In this document: piece by piece, positions 42,753 through 55,924 of the stretch | How the letters are laid out: each line of letters opens with the position of its first letter | Numbering within the stretch: the first letter of the stretch is position 1 | Assembly (NCBI RefSeq): GCF_030867145.1 | Contig: NC_134436.1 | Coordinates: forward strand, 4,030,001 to 4,094,000 | Direction: 5' to 3' | DNA: 64,000 nucleotides | Source: Opisthocomus hoazin | Taxonomy: Eukaryota > Chordata > Aves > Opisthocomiformes > Opisthocomidae | The notes under the pieces: model-generated | Database searches by the model: none | What the model saw: the letters and a program-made list of their open reading frames with translations, nothing else | What the model was told of the DNA's origin: nothing | Made by a program: the position numbers and the translations under genes

Positions 42753-45215
42753 ATGTGCGCGTGGTGGGGAGCCGTGTTGCGGGTGCTGGTGCTGCAGGCA
42801 TCCTGGGCGCTGGGCGGCGGGCAGGTGCGGTACTCGGTGCCGGAGGAAGCGAAAGTCGGGACGGTGGTGGGCCGTCTGTGGCAGGACCTGGGCCTGGAGG
42901 CGGGCGATGCGGAGGCACGGCGTCTGCGGCTGGTGGCGCAGGGCCGTCGGGCGAGCGTGGAGGTGAGCGAGGCGAGCGGGGCGCTGGTGGTGAGCTCGCG
43001 GCTGGACCGGGAGGAGCTGTGCGGGAAGAGCGCGCCGTGCGCCGTGCGCCTGGAGGTGCTGGTGGAGCGGCCGCTGCGCGTCTTCCACGTGGAGCTGGAG
43101 GTCACGGACGTCAACGACAACGCTCCGCTCTTCCCCGCCACCCGGAAAAACCTCAGTCTATCGGAGAACTCGCCTCCCGGGTCTGATTTCCCGCTGGAGG
43201 GCGCGTCGGATGCAGATATCGGAGCCAACGCGCAGCTCTCGTACACCCTCAGCCCCAGCGAGCATTTCGCTTTGGATTTACAAAAATTGAACCAGCGAAA
43301 TGTTGTACCCGATCTTGTTTTAACGAAAGCGCTGGACCGCGAGACCCTGCCTGTGCACTGGTTGTTGCTGACGGCGAGCGACGGTGGCCGGCCGCCACTG
43401 ACGGGCACGCTGGAGCTGTTGATCTCGGTGCTGGACGCCAACGACAACGCGCCCCAGTTCAACCAGTCGGTGTATAAAGTGCAGCTGCCGGAGAGCGCTG
43501 TGAAGGGGACGCTGGTGGTGAGGGTGAACGCCACGGATCCGGACGAGGGAATCAACAGCGAGGTGACCTACACGGCGAGCAACTTTATTCCCGTGAGTGG
43601 AAGAGATGTGATTACTGTCAATCCGAAGACGGGCGAGATCCGTCTCTCGGGCATGCTGGACTTTGAAGAAGTCAGTATATTTCATTTTCGCATTGAAGCG
43701 CGAGACAAGGGGACGCCCCCGCTGTTGGCGCACTGCAGCGTGGAGCTGGAGGTGCTGGACGTGAACGACAACGCGCCGGAGGTGTGGGTGACGTCGCTGT
43801 CGGTGCCGGTGCCGGAGGACGCGGCGGTGGGGACGGTGGTGGCGCTGCTGAGCGTGTCGGACCGGGACTCGGGGGCGAACGGGCGGGTGCGGTGCGCGGT
43901 GTGGCCGTCGTCGCCGTTCGGGCTGGTGGCGAGGTTCGCGGGCTCGTACTCGCTGGTGCTGCGGGAGGCGCTGGACCGGGAGCGCGTGTCGGAGTACGCG
44001 GTGGAGGTGCGTGCGGAGGACGGCGGGGCGCCGCCGCTGCGCGCCAGCCGCGGGTTGCGTGTGCCGGTGTCGGATGTGAACGACAACGCGCCGGCGTTCG
44101 CGCAGGCCGTGTACACGGTGCTGGCGCGGGAGAACAACGCGGCGGGTGCGGAGCTGGCGCGTCTGTGGGCGCGGGACCCGGACGAGGCGGGCAACGGGCG
44201 CGTGAGCTACTCGTTGGGGGAGGGCGGCGTCGGGGTGGCGTCTGTGGGCGGGGGGTGGCGGTCGGCGTCGAGCTACGTGTCGGTGGACGCGGAGAGCGGT
44301 CGGCTGTGGGCACTGCAGCCGCTGGACTACGAGGAGGTGCAGGTGCTGCAGTTCGAGGTGCGGGCGGTGGACGCGGGGGAGCCGCCGCTGTGCGGCAACG
44401 CCACGGTGCAGCTGTTCGTGGTGGACGAGAACGACAACGAGCCGTCGCTGCTGTCAGGCGTGGGCGGCGGGCCGGTCGTGGGGTCGTCGGGTGCGGGTTC
44501 GTCGGGTTCGGAGGCGCTGTGGGCGTGGGCGGCGTGGGGTGCGCCGGCGGGGCAGGTGGTGGCGAAGATCCGCGCGGTGGACGCGGACTCGGGCTACAAC
44601 GCGTGGCTGCGCTACGAGCTGTTGGAGCCGCGGGGGAAGGGCGCGTTCCGCGTGGGGCTGTACAGCGGCGAGGTGAGCACGGCGCGGGCGCTGGAGGAGG
44701 CGGACGGCCCTCGGCAGAGGCTGGTGATCGTGGTGCGGGACCACGGGGAGCCGGCGCGCTCGGCCACGGCGACGCTGAGCGTGTCGCTAGTGGAGGGCAC
44801 CGAGGCGGCGCTGGCGGCCGCGGGCTCGTCCGCGTCGTCGTCGTCGGGATCGGGGTCGGGGCTGCGTCCGGCGGCGGGCGCGGAGGGCGGCTCGGCGTCG
44901 GCGGCATCGGCGACGAACGTGTGGCTGGTGGTGGCCATCTGCGCGGTGTCGAGCCTGTTCGTGCTGGCGGTGGTGCTGTACGGGGCGTCGCGGTGGGCGC
45001 CGCGGGCGGCCGTGCTGTCGGGTCCCGGTCCGGCGACGCTGGTGTGCGCCAGCGAAGTGGGGAGCTGGTCGTACTCGCAGCGCCAGAGCCGGAGCCTGTG
45101 CGTGGCGGACGGCGCGGGCAAGAGCGACCTGATGGTGTTCAGCCCCAACCTCCCGCCGCCGCCCGGCGCCGCGGCGAAGGAGACGCAGCCGGAGGCGCCC
45201 GCTGTCCTGGACACG
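42753..45215 (+). CDS. PCDHA: Protocadherin-alpha variable exon B (821 codons)
   Basis: Same architecture as exon A: signal peptide from MCAWWGAVLRVLVLQ, six cadherin repeats with linkers near residues 118 (DVNDNAP), 228, 335, 442 (DVNDNAP) and 558 (DENDNEP), TM about 722-745, and stub with DLMVFSPNLPPPP. The phase-0 donor is 'gacacg|gtgagt' at 45215/45216. The ATG at 42753 is the first in frame; the frame is open further upstream only through non-ATG codons in the GC-rich leader. EC2-EC3 are C-type, whereas the end of EC6, the TM-proximal region and the downstream flank are A-type. This points to a hybrid exon made by unequal crossing-over. The fifth linker has Glu where most alpha proteins have Ala. 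Intron retention would end at 45432-45434. Confidence 0.93.
43838..43847 (+). promoter_or_regulatory. Candidate exonic CTCF core in exon B
   Basis: The same 'ggtggcgctg' as in exon A, at the same codon position near the start of EC4. It may only reflect codon bias for a conserved V-V-A-L-L peptide. Confidence 0.25.
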
Positions 45216-47496
45216 GTGAGTGGCCGTCCCTTTCTGGCCTCTGGCCCCTTCCCCCGACGCCCGTTGGTGCTTGTGGCGCTTGTGCCCCGGCCGTGGTCAG
45301 GCGCTGTTGGTAGCCGGGCTGAGCCCCCGTGTCCTGGTAGGGGTGTCTTGGCGGGTGCTTCAGGATGTTCATGGGCCCTTTGCACCTGGCTTTACGTCCT
45401 TGCCGGAGCGGCTCCTGCTTTATGGGAAAAATGAGGGAAAAGCAGTAGTTACCATCCGCAGCTGAGGGTTGCTGTTGTGGACGTGAGTTGTTCTCCCGTC
45501 AAATAAAATCACTGCTGATTGTGCTGAGAGATGGCCCGGCATCAGCTTTTCAGATGCTCCAGCTTGCTGGTGTGTAGCATTTCAATCCGAGCTTGCTGAA
45601 AGAGTGCAAAACAGTCAGGCTGTTGTGGTGACAGTCGCCCATGCACTATTTACAGCCTTTATTACCTTTGCTGAGTGTGCTGGTATTAGGTGGGGTTTCC
45701 TATGAAAAAGTTGTGCTCTTTGAATCTTCTCTGCAAAAGATCTGATGCCAGGTGACAACTGGGGCTACAAGGTTTTCTCTACCCGGGGAGAGAATAATTG
45801 TCTGGTTGCACCACCATGAGTCATTAATAAAGTAGGGAAGACTTAGTGGACTTTTGCTATGTTTTTTTTGCAAGTGTGTTGTTACTCTACCTAGTAGCAC
45901 AAAGTGTTCAGGGAGAGGAGCAGGACTCAAGGTAAGTGTTAGGAATGGGAATTGTCTTGTTCTTTTTCTTTTCCTGCTTCGCTCTTTGGCCAGATTTTGG
46001 ACTTGTGTTCCTGGCCAGAGAAGTAGTGTGAAATACACTGGCCTGTTTTGGTGGGAAATTTCAGCATTTGTATCAGCAGCCACATCATTTGAAAGCCCTA
46101 GAAATCTTATTTTCTGAAAAGAAAAAGGCAACCAACCAACCAACCAAAGAAAACCCCAGACAACAAAGAACTGCCCCTTCCCAAGAAAACTTAATATCAA
46201 TTTCTCCTACACAGTCGATATCATATGTTGCCATGGTGTGCTCCTCAACATTTTGTATTTTTCTGTCAGAGTAGGAAATCAATGCCTCTGTGGGTTTTTT
46301 ATGGTTCTCTCATTGAGGGGAAGGGTGAGGAAAAATGAGTCTGAGCCTTAAGATGGGAAAGTAAGCTATGACATGTTGCAGAGGTGAATGTCGCAGTAGC
46401 ACCGAGTAGGGCTTGAGCATCTCCTGATATGAAAATGCGAAGCAGGATGCAACAGAGTGTTGTTTCCCAAGATCCATTGCATTCCTGGCCAGAGAAATGA
46501 TGTGAGTTATGGTGGCCTGTTGTGATGTTGTTTGAGTATTTTCATCAGCAGCCACGCCCTTACAAAACACCTGGAAATCCTCTTTTTAGAAGAAAATAAC
46601 CAAAACCCCAAAAGACACAAAGAACCCAGTACCAAATTCTTCTGCGCAGTAGATATCATTGGTGACAGTGTTTGGTTCGATCACATTTGTGTTGTTCTCT
46701 CGCAGCATGAATTCAGTGCCTGTTGCCTTTAGAGTTGTCCTGACAGCACCTCTATAAATAGCATTCCTCCCAGGTGTGCAACAGCTGAGATTGCTGAATC
46801 TCCAGGAGACTGTGAGGTGAATGTCTCAGTGGCAGTGGTGCACTGAGTATGGCCTGATGATTTCCTGATGTGAAGGGTGGCACTGGGCAGTGGGAAGACT
46901 CCTGTGAGGGAACCTGAAATCCTAGGGAGGACCATGGCCCATGTCTTCAGAGTGGGAGATGGAGTGCTTGTCTTGAGAATACATGTCCCCAGGTGGGGAG
47001 TGGAGGATGCCTAGAGGAAAGGATAAGGCCGTATGGGCACGGAGTGTTTGTCCCCAGAATCCTTTGCCATGTTCCCAAGAGTCTGGAGTTGGAGGCCTTC
47101 CTGATCTTGAGACAGTCACATGGTATAGAGATGCCCGCAATATCTTTTGAGGTTGCGAAGATCTCCCACCAGAGACAGTCCTTTGTGCTGCTGCCTGATT
47201 GATGTTGGAAATGTGTTGGTAAGAGTGGGTGAGATGCAGACTGCTGCATACTTTCTGATGAACGTTTGTGCTGCTGGTTTTGGAAAGGTGTTGTTGGAGG
47301 GTAGTGCTTCAATGTTCTGTCCTTGTGTAGTGGTGGGCATGTATAGCAGCTTCCACAGCCATTGGTGTTGCCCTGATGGAAAAATCTGATCAGATTTGTA
47401 AGGACACTTGAGGGGGTGGGTGTAATCTACTGCAGGTGGCTGCAGTTAGAGGTGATGTGTCATCTTGTCATTATTAACTTCTACAGACATGTGGAC
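45216..47496 (+). repeat. Exon-downstream flank, sub-repeat 1 of unit 2
   Basis: Nearly identical to 29402-31677, with only scattered substitutions. Both copies lack a segment of about 140 bp that is present after exon C (62570-62708). No gene. Confidence 0.85.
45502..45507 (+). terminator. AATAAA after exon B
   Basis: A canonical poly(A) signal 287 nt past the donor, at the same place as after exon A. Confidence 0.5.
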
Positions 47497-48823
47497 CTAC
47501 ATGTCAAACCCTGCACAGCAGCACACCTGGCTTGGAGTCCTTGCTGGAGCACCGCGGCTCTTGCTTTGAGGGAAAAATAAAGGAAAAGCAGTAGTTACCT
47601 TCCACAGTTGAGGGCTGCTGTTCTGGGTGTGGGAGTTTTTCTCCTGCAGAATGCATTTCCATCCGACCTTGCTGAAAGAGTGCAAAGCATGCAAGCTGTG
47701 GCAGTGACTGTCCTCTAGGTGCCCTTTCCCTCCTTATTACTTCTGCTGACTGCTGATCATGCTGGTATTAGGAGTATTTTCTGATCAAAAACTCTCCTCC
47801 TGTGCCTTGAATCTTCTCTGCAAATGATATGATGCCAAGTGACAGGTGAGAGTTCAAGATTTTGTCTCCCCATAGAGAGAAAAATTCTCTGCTTGTACTG
47901 CCAGACTCTTTAAGAAAGCAGAGCAGACATTGTGGACTTCTGATATGTTCTTTTTTCAAGTATGTTTTTTCCTGTACTTATCAGCTGAAAGTGTTCAAGG
48001 AGAGGAGTGTGACCCAAGGTAAGTCTTAGACATGGGAATTGACTTGTTCTTTTTCTGCCTCCTGTGTCCATCAGGATGTGGATTTGCATTCTTGTCCACA
48101 GAAGTAGCGTGAAAAAGAGTGGCCTGTTTAGATGTTCTTTCAGAATTTGCATCAGCAGCCACATTGTTTCAAAGCCCTAGAAATTTTTTCTGAGAGGAAA
48201 AGACAAAGAAGCAAACAACAACAAAAAAACCCCCTTGAAAACAAAGTGCTGTCCCTCCCCAACAAAACCCAAATCCACTTCTCCTAGACAGTTGGTATCA
48301 TCTGTTAGGGTGCTGTGCTCATCAACATTTTGTTTTTTCTCTCAGAGCATGAAATCAATGCCATTGCCATTTCGAACTGTCCTGACATCAGCTGCAGCAG
48401 AAAGAGTATTGCTCCCAGTTCTGCCACATTTCCGTGTGAGATAGCTGAAGCATTGCCAGACATGGAGAGTCAGCAGCAGAGAGTCTGGCAGAGACCATGT
48501 ATGTGATACCTCTGTGTGTTTTGTAAGGAAAAGTGAGACTGAGCCTTAAGATGGGAAAGGAAACTGTGGCGTGTTGCAGAGGTGAGCATGGCAGTGGCAC
48601 AGAGTAGGGCCTGGGCACCTCCTGATATGAAAACATGATGCAGGATGGGAACAGTGTGTTCCTTCCAAAGGTGCACTCCCAGGGTCTGGAGTTGGAAGCC
48701 TTTGTGATCTTGAGATAGTTACATGATACTGAAACGCCCACAGTGTCTTTTGAGCTTCTGAGAATCTCCGAGCAGGGTCAGTAGGTTCTGCTGCTGCCTG
48801 CCTGATATGGGGAATGTTCTGGA
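47497..48823 (+). repeat. Sub-repeat 2 of unit 2
   Basis: The copy of 31678-32984. It has about 20 extra bp near 47709 (gtcctctaggtgccctttcc). No gene. Confidence 0.8.
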
Positions 48824-48980
48824 AAAGAGCGGGTCCTACTCGCAGCGCCAGAGCCTGAGCCTGTGTATGGTGGACGGCATGGGAAATAGAGACTTGATGG
48901 TGTTCAGCCCCAAAGTCCCACCACCGCCTGGCACCGTGGTGAAGGAGATGCAGCTGGAGTCACCCGCTCTCCTGGACATG
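48824..48980 (+). pseudogene. Fossil 3' end of a protocadherin-alpha variable exon (unit 2 copy)
   Basis: The frame SGSYSQRQSLSLCMVDGMGN continues into a DLMVFSPKVPPPPGTVVKE-type stub and the donor gacatg|gtgagc. It differs from the unit 1 copy by about five bases, four of them changing amino acids (L/S, E/D, S/G, T/M). No ectodomain is attached. Confidence 0.85.
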
Positions 48981-50293
48981 GTGAGCGGCTCTCCCTTTCT
49001 GGCCTCTCGACCCTTGGTGCTTGTGGCCGTTGTGTCCCGGCTGTGGTCAGGCGCTGTTGTTAGCCGGGCTGAGCCTCCGTGTCCTGGTGGGGGTGAGGGG
49101 GTCTTGGCAGGTGCTTGAGGATGTTCATGGGCACTTTGCATCGGCCTTGGCGTCCTTGCCAGAGTACCATGGTTCTTGCTCTGCGGGGAAAAAATAAAGG
49201 AAAATCATCAGTTACCGTGTGCAGCTGAGGGTTACTGTTCTGAGTGCGAGTTTTTCTCCTGCAGAATACATTTCCATCCGAGCTTGGTGGAAGAGTGCAA
49301 GACATGCAAGCTGTGGTGGTGACAGCATAAATCTTCTTTTCTGAAAGGAAAAGACAGAGAAGCAAACAAAAGAACCCTGGGAAACAAAGAACCTCCCCTC
49401 CTCAGCAAAACCCACATCAAATTCTACACAGTCAGTATCATCCGTGAGGGTACTGTGCTCATCAACAGTTTGGTTTTCCTCTCAGAGTATGAAGTGAATA
49501 GCATTAACTTTTAGAGCTATCCCGACGTCATCTTTAGAAAGAGTATCACTCCCAGGTCTGCCATGTTTTTTTCTGAGGTAGATGAATGATTGCCAAACAT
49601 GAAGTGTCAGCTGCAGAGACTCTGCTGGGCACTGAGTATCTGTATATACATACAGCCTGTGTGTTTTCTTATGGTGCTGTCATTGCTGGGAAGGGTCTGC
49701 AAAATCTGGGTTGAGCCCTGAGGTGGAAAGGAAAGTGTGGCAAGTTGTTAGAGGTGAAGGTGGCAGTGGCACTGAGTAGGGCCCAGACATGTCCTGATGT
49801 GAAGGGTGAGCTTGAGCTTGACTTGTCTGAGGGAGCCGGATATCCTTGGGAAGGCCATGGGCGATATCATAAGACAAAAACGGGAGATGATCTGCTTGTC
49901 TTGGGAACGCATGTCCCAGAGTTTGGAATGGAGGAATCCTAGAGGAAAGCATGAGGCAGGATGAGCACAGATTTTTTGTTGCTGGGATCCACTCCCAGGC
50001 TCTAAGGTGTCTGGATTTAGAGGCCTTCCCAATGTTGAGATAGTGTTGAAATGCCCACAATGTCTTTTGAGGTTATGAAGACCTCCCACTAGAGAATCGC
50101 TCGTGCTGCTGCTTGCCTGCTGTAGGGAATGTGCTGGTAAAGAGGGGGTGAGATGTAGACTGCTGAATACTGTCTGATGAACGTTTTTGCTCCTGTGTTG
50201 GGAAAAGTGTTGTGGGAGAGTAGTGCTGCAGTGTGCTGCGCTTGTGTAGTGGTGGGCCTCTCTAGCAGCTTCCACAGCTGTTGATGCTGGCAT
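48981..50293 (+). repeat. Sub-repeat 3 of unit 2
   Basis: The copy of 33142-34454, ending where the minus-strand CR1 begins. No gene. Confidence 0.75.
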
Positions 50294-51948
50294 GATCATA
50301 GAGTCATAGGATGGTTTGGATTGGAAGGGATCCTAAAATCATCTAGCTCCAACCGCCCTCCAATGAGCTGCGACATCTTCCACTAGATCAGGTTTCTCAA
50401 AGCCCCATCCAGCCTGCCCTTTCACACTTCCAGGGATGGGGCATCCACAACTTCCCTGCGTAACTTGTCCTAGTGTCTCACCCCCATCACAGTAAAGAAT
50501 TTCTTCCTAATTTCTAAACTGAAACTGTCCTCTTTCATTTAAAATCGTTACCCCTCGTCCTATCACTACACTCCCTGACAAAGAGTCTCTGCTCATCTTT
50601 CCTGTAGACCCCCTTTAAGTAGTGGAAGGCTGCTCTAAGGTTCTCTCCGGAGCCGTCTCTTCTGTAGACTGAAGAACCCAAGCTCTCTCAGGCTGTCCTC
50701 ATAGGGGAAGTGCTCCAGCACCCTGATCATCTTTGTGGCTTTCCTCTGGATGCGCATAAGAAAGCCCATGTCTTTCTTATTCTGTGTACCCCAAAGCTGA
50801 ACACAGTACTTCAGGTGGGGTGTCACAAGAGCAGAGTAGAGGGGAAGAATGCCCTCCCTCGAGCTGCTGGCCACACTTCTTTTGATGCAGTCCAGGATGA
50901 TTGGCTTTCTGGGCTGTGAGCAGACATTGCCTGTTCATATTCAGGTTTCATCCACCAATACCCCCAAATACCTTCTCCACAGGGCTACTCTCAATCCACT
51001 CATTGCCCAGCCTGTATCCATGTTTGGAATTGCCCTGACCCAGGTGTAGGTCCTTGCACTTGGCCTTGTTGACCTTCATGAGGTTTGCACAGCCCCACCT
51101 CTGTAGCCTGTCATGGTCCCTGTGAATGACATCACTTCCCATGTCATTGTAACCTGTCTTCTCAGGTTACAATGAGCTTGGTATCATCTGCAAACTTGCT
51201 GAAGGTACACTCAATCCCCCCCATGTCCCGACAAAGTTGTTAAATCGTGCTGGTCCCAGTGAGGACTGCTGAGGGACACCACTCATCACTGATCTCCACC
51301 TGGACATCGAGCCACTGACCACAACTCTTTGAGTGCAACCATCCAGCCAATGCCTTTTCCACCCAATGGTGCACCCCTCAAATCTATTCCTCTCTGTTTT
51401 AGAGACAAGGATGTTGTGCGAGACTATCAAATGCTTTGCAGAAGTCTAGTTACATGATGTTAATCATCTTCCCTTATCCAACAATGTGATAATCCTGTCA
51501 TAGAAGGCCACCAAATTTGTCAGGCACAATTTGCTGCTAGTGAAGCCATGTTGGCTGTCAGCAGTCACGTCGCTGTTTTCCATGTACCTTAGGATAGTTT
51601 CCAGGAGGATCTGCTCCATGATCTTGCTGGGCATAGAGGTGAGACTGACTTGCCTGTAGTTCTGTGGGTGTTCCTTGTGTCCCCTTTTAGAAATGAAGGT
51701 TAGGTTTCCCCTTTTTCAGTCAGTGGGAACTTGAGCAGTCTGCCACGACTTGTCAAAGATGATGGATAGTGGCTTAGCAACTTCATCTACTGGTTCCCTC
51801 AGGGCCGTCAGATGCTTCTCATGAGGTCCATGGACTTGTGCACATTCAGGTTCCTTAGATGGTCTCCAACCTGATCTTCCCCTACGGCGGGCGGTACTCC
51901 GTTTTCCCAGCTGAGGTGTGCTGTTCCAGCTGTGAGTTGTTCCACCAT
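50294..51948 (-). mobile_element. CR1-type LINE fragment, minus strand (unit 2)
   Basis: The duplicate of 34455-36110 with the same 3' tail, truncation point and junction, so it was copied with the unit and not inserted independently. Frames are broken. Confidence 0.88.
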
Positions 51949-53208
51949 AGAACCAGCATGGCTTCACCAAGAGCAGGTCCTGCCTGACCAACCTAGTGGC
52001 CTTCTATGATGGAGTGACTGTGTCGGTGGAAAGGGGAAAAGCAGTGGATGTCATCTGTCTGGACTTCTGTAAAGCCTTCAACACAGTCCCCCGCAACATC
52101 CTTCTCTTTAAATTGGGGAGATACAGATTTGGTGGGTAGACTGTTCAGTGCATAGAAATTGGTTGAATGGTCACAGCCAGAGGGCAGTGGTCAACATCTT
52201 GCTGTCCAAATGAATACGAGTGACAAGTGGTGTCCCCCAGGGGTATGTGCTGGCAGCGGTGCTGTTAAATATCTTCATTAATGACACAGGGAGTGGGATT
52301 GAGTGTACCCTCAAGAACTTTGCAACTGGTACCAAACTGAGCAATACAGTTGACACACCAGAAGGATGGGATGCCATGCAGAGGGACCTGGAGAAGCTGG
52401 AGAGGTGGACCTGTGTGAACCTTGTGATGTTCAACAAGGCCAAATGCGGGGTCCTGCACCTTGTTTGGGGAAACTCCCAATATCATACAGGCTCGGGGAT
52501 GAAGGGATGGATCACAGCCCTACCGAGAAGGACTTGTGGGTACTGATGGATGAAAAGCCGGACATGAGCTGACAACGTACTCTCGCAGTCCAGAACACCA
52601 ACTGTACTCTGGGCTGCATCAAAAGTAGCGTGGCCAGCAGGTCAAGGGAGGTGATTCTGAGGCTCTATTGTGCTCTGGTGAGACCTCACCAGGAGTCCTG
52701 CTGCCAGCTCTGGAGCCCTCATCACAAGAAGGACGTGGTACTGTTGGAGAGGGTCAGAGGAAGGCCACAAAAATGATCAGAGGGATAGAGCTCATCTGCT
52801 ATGAGGAAAGACTGAGAGAGTTGGGATTGTTCAGCCTGGAGAAGAGAAGGCTGGAGGGAGACATTATTGTAGCTTTTCAGTACTTAAAGGGAGCCTACAG
52901 AAAAGATGGGGATAATCTATTTATCAAGGCCTGTTGTGACAGGACAAGCAATAAGGATTTTAAACTCAGGGAGGGTAGATTTAGACTGGATATAAGGAAG
53001 AAATGCTTTACAGCAAGGGAATTGAAACACTGGAATGGGTTGCCCAGAGAGGTAGTGCAGGCCCCATCCCTGGAAGCATTCAAGGCCAGGTTTTACAGGG
53101 CTCTGAGTAAACTGTTCTGGTTAAAGATGTCCCTGCTCACTGCAGGGGCTTTGGGCTAGATGACCTCTAAAGGTCCCTTCCAACCCAAAGCATTCTGCAT
53201 CTCTGTGA
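51949..53208 (+). mobile_element. CR1-type LINE fragment, plus strand (unit 2)
   Basis: The duplicate of 36111-37370. It has the same RT-derived blocks ([36 protein letters not shown]), is head-to-head with the previous element, and is inactive. Confidence 0.88.
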
Positions 53209-53823
53209 GACTAAAATTAATGCCAATTGTGAGGAGAGGTGCCACGATCTGAGCTTTTGAGATACTCTTGCTTCCAGAGCATTTCTTGTCTAAAACTCTG
53301 TCCTCGTCCTCTTTGATTCTCCTGCAGAAGAGACATGATGCAAAGGTACCATTGGGACTTCAGGGATTTCTCTACATGTGATGCAGTTTCTCCATTGTGG
53401 TTGGCCCACCAGAGTCGCTATGAAAGTAGGGATGGCAATATGGACTTTTCCTATGTTGTTTTTCCAAGTATGTTGTAACTGTAGCTCACAGTAGAAAGTG
53501 TTCAGGCAGCGGAGTCTGACCCAAGGTACATGTTAGAAATGGTCATTTCCTTTTCTTACTTCCCCTTTTCCCCAGGCTGTGGACTGCATTCCTTGTCAGT
53601 GTAGTGCCATGTGATACACTGGCCTGTTCTGATGTTCTTTCATTATTTCCATCAGCAGCGACAACCTTAAAGAATCCTTGTTGACCTTCTTTTCAACAAC
53701 AGCAACAAATTCCTGAATTTGTCTTACAAATTAGATATCATCCATTACAGTGCTGTGCTCGTAAGCATTTGGGTTATGCTCTTATAGCATGAAATCAATG
53801 GCCATTGCCACTAGAGCTGTCCC
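53209..53823 (+). repeat. Sub-repeat 4 of unit 2, first part
   Basis: The copy of 37371-37989. No gene. Confidence 0.65.
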
Positions 53824-55015
53824 GACGCCATGGGTTTATGAAGGGCATATCCTGCTTGACTAAGCTGGTCTCTTTCTATGAGAAGATGACCCGCTTAGTG
53901 GATGAGGGAAAGGCTGTGGATGTTGTTTACCTGGGTGTCAGTAACGCCTTTGTCACCCTATCCCACAGCATTCTTCTGGAGAAACTGGCTGCTCCTGGCT
54001 TGGACAGGTGTACTGTTTGCTGGGTAAAATTCTGGCTGGATGGCTGGTCCCAGAGTGGTGGTGAATGGACTTAAATCCAGTTGGCAGCTGGTCACAAGTG
54101 GTGTTACTCAGGGCTCAGGATCGGGGCCATTTCACCTTTATCAGTGGTCAGGATGAGGAGATCAAGTGCACATTGATCTGCTTGAGGGTAGAGAGTCTCT
54201 TCTGAGGGGTGTGGACAGGTGGGATCTATGGGCCGAGGCCGACTCTATAAGATTGAACAAGGCTAAGTGCTGGGTCCTGCACATGGGTCAGAAAGTCCCA
54301 TGCAATGCTACAGGCTTTGGGAAGAGTGGCCGGAAAGCTGGCCATTGGAAAAGGACTTGGGGGTGCTGGTCGACAGCCAGCTGAATATGAGGCAGCAGTG
54401 TGCCCAGGTGGCCAAAGTGGCCAATAGTATGCTGGCTTGTGTCAGAAATAGTGTGGCCAGCAGAACTAGGGAAGCGATCACCCCTTTGTACTCAGCACTG
54501 GTGAGGCCGCACCTTGAGTACTGTGTTCAGTTTTGGGCCCCTCACTGCAAGAAAGACATGGAGGCGCTGGAGCATGAGGAAAGAAGGGTGACGAAGCTGG
54601 TGAAGGGTCTGGAGTGCAAGTCCTATGAGGAGCTGCTGAGGGAACTAGGGTTGTTTTGTCTGGAGAAAAGGAGGGTGAAGGGAGTTCTCTAAAATTAAGT
54701 GAAAGGAGGTTGGAACGAGGTGGGTGTTGGTCTTTTTTCCACAGCAGCAAGTGACCGGATGAGAGGAAATGGCCTGGAGTTGTTCCAGGGGAGTTTTAGA
54801 TTGCGTATTAGGAAACATTTCTTCACGGGAAGGGTTGTCAAGCATTGGAACAGGCTGCCCAGGGAAGTGGTTGAGTCAACATCCCTGGAGGTATTTAAAA
54901 GATGTAGTGCTTAGGGACATTGATTTAGTGGTGGACTTGGCAGTGTGAAGTGAAAGGTTGGACTCGATGGTCTCGAGGGTCTTTTCCAACGTAAATATTT
55001 CTATGATTTTATGAC
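53824..55015 (+). mobile_element. CR1-type LINE fragment (unit 2, third copy)
   Basis: The duplicate of 37990-39181, including its tctatgattttatga tail. Frames are broken, and a few indels distinguish it from the unit 1 copy. Confidence 0.88.
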
Positions 55016-55924
55016 CATCTTTGGAAATAGTATTGCTCCCAAGTGTGTAGCATTTTGATCTGAGATTGCTGAAGCATTGCCAAACATGAAGTGTCAGCTG
55101 CAGAGGGTCTGCTGGACACCAGGCAGGCGATCGGATATGTATGTTTTTCCATGGTGGTCTCATTGATGTAAGGGTCTGCAAAAGCTGGGGTGAAAAGAAA
55201 CAGTGGTATATTCATGGAGGTGAATGTGGCAGTGGCACTGAGTAGTGCTGGGCATGTCCTGATATGAAGGTGACCTTGAGCAGTGAGAAGATTTGTCTGA
55301 GGGAGCTGGAAATCCTCAGGAAGAGCACGGGCCATGTCTTCAGCCAAGAGTGGGAGGTGATCTGCTTGTCTTGAGAGTGCATTTCCCAGTGAGTGGGGAG
55401 TGGAGGATGCCTCGGGGCAAGCATGAGGCAGGAAGGGCATGGAGTGCTCCTGCCCAGGTTCTTTTCCCAGGCACCAAGGGTCCGGAGCTGGAAGCCTTCT
55501 GAATCTTGAGGTAGTTACATGGTACTGAAATGTCCACCATGTCCTTTGAGGTTATGCAGATCTCCCACCAGAGACCTTCACTTGTGCTGCTGCCTGATTG
55601 ATGTAGAAACTGTGTTGGTGAGAGGGGATGAGATGCAGACTGTGAAATACTGTCTGATAAACCATTTCCTGCCTGTTTTGAGAAGGGTGTTGTGGGAGGG
55701 CAATGCTTCATTCTGCTGTTCTTGTGTAGTGGTGGGCATCTACCAGGAGCTTCCACAGCCGTTGATGTTGCCATGATGGTTACTTGCTCCTTCTCGGGTG
55801 GGATTTGTGAGTGGATGTGATGAGGAGGAGGATGTAATCTGTGTGTGCTTGACTTGCTGTAATTTTGCACTTGCACAGTCAGCCTCAGTTCAGATGCTGA
55901 GTCCCCTTGTCATGCTTAACTGAG
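55016..55924 (+). repeat. Sub-repeat 4 of unit 2, second part
   Basis: The copy of 39182-40090. No gene. Confidence 0.65.
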
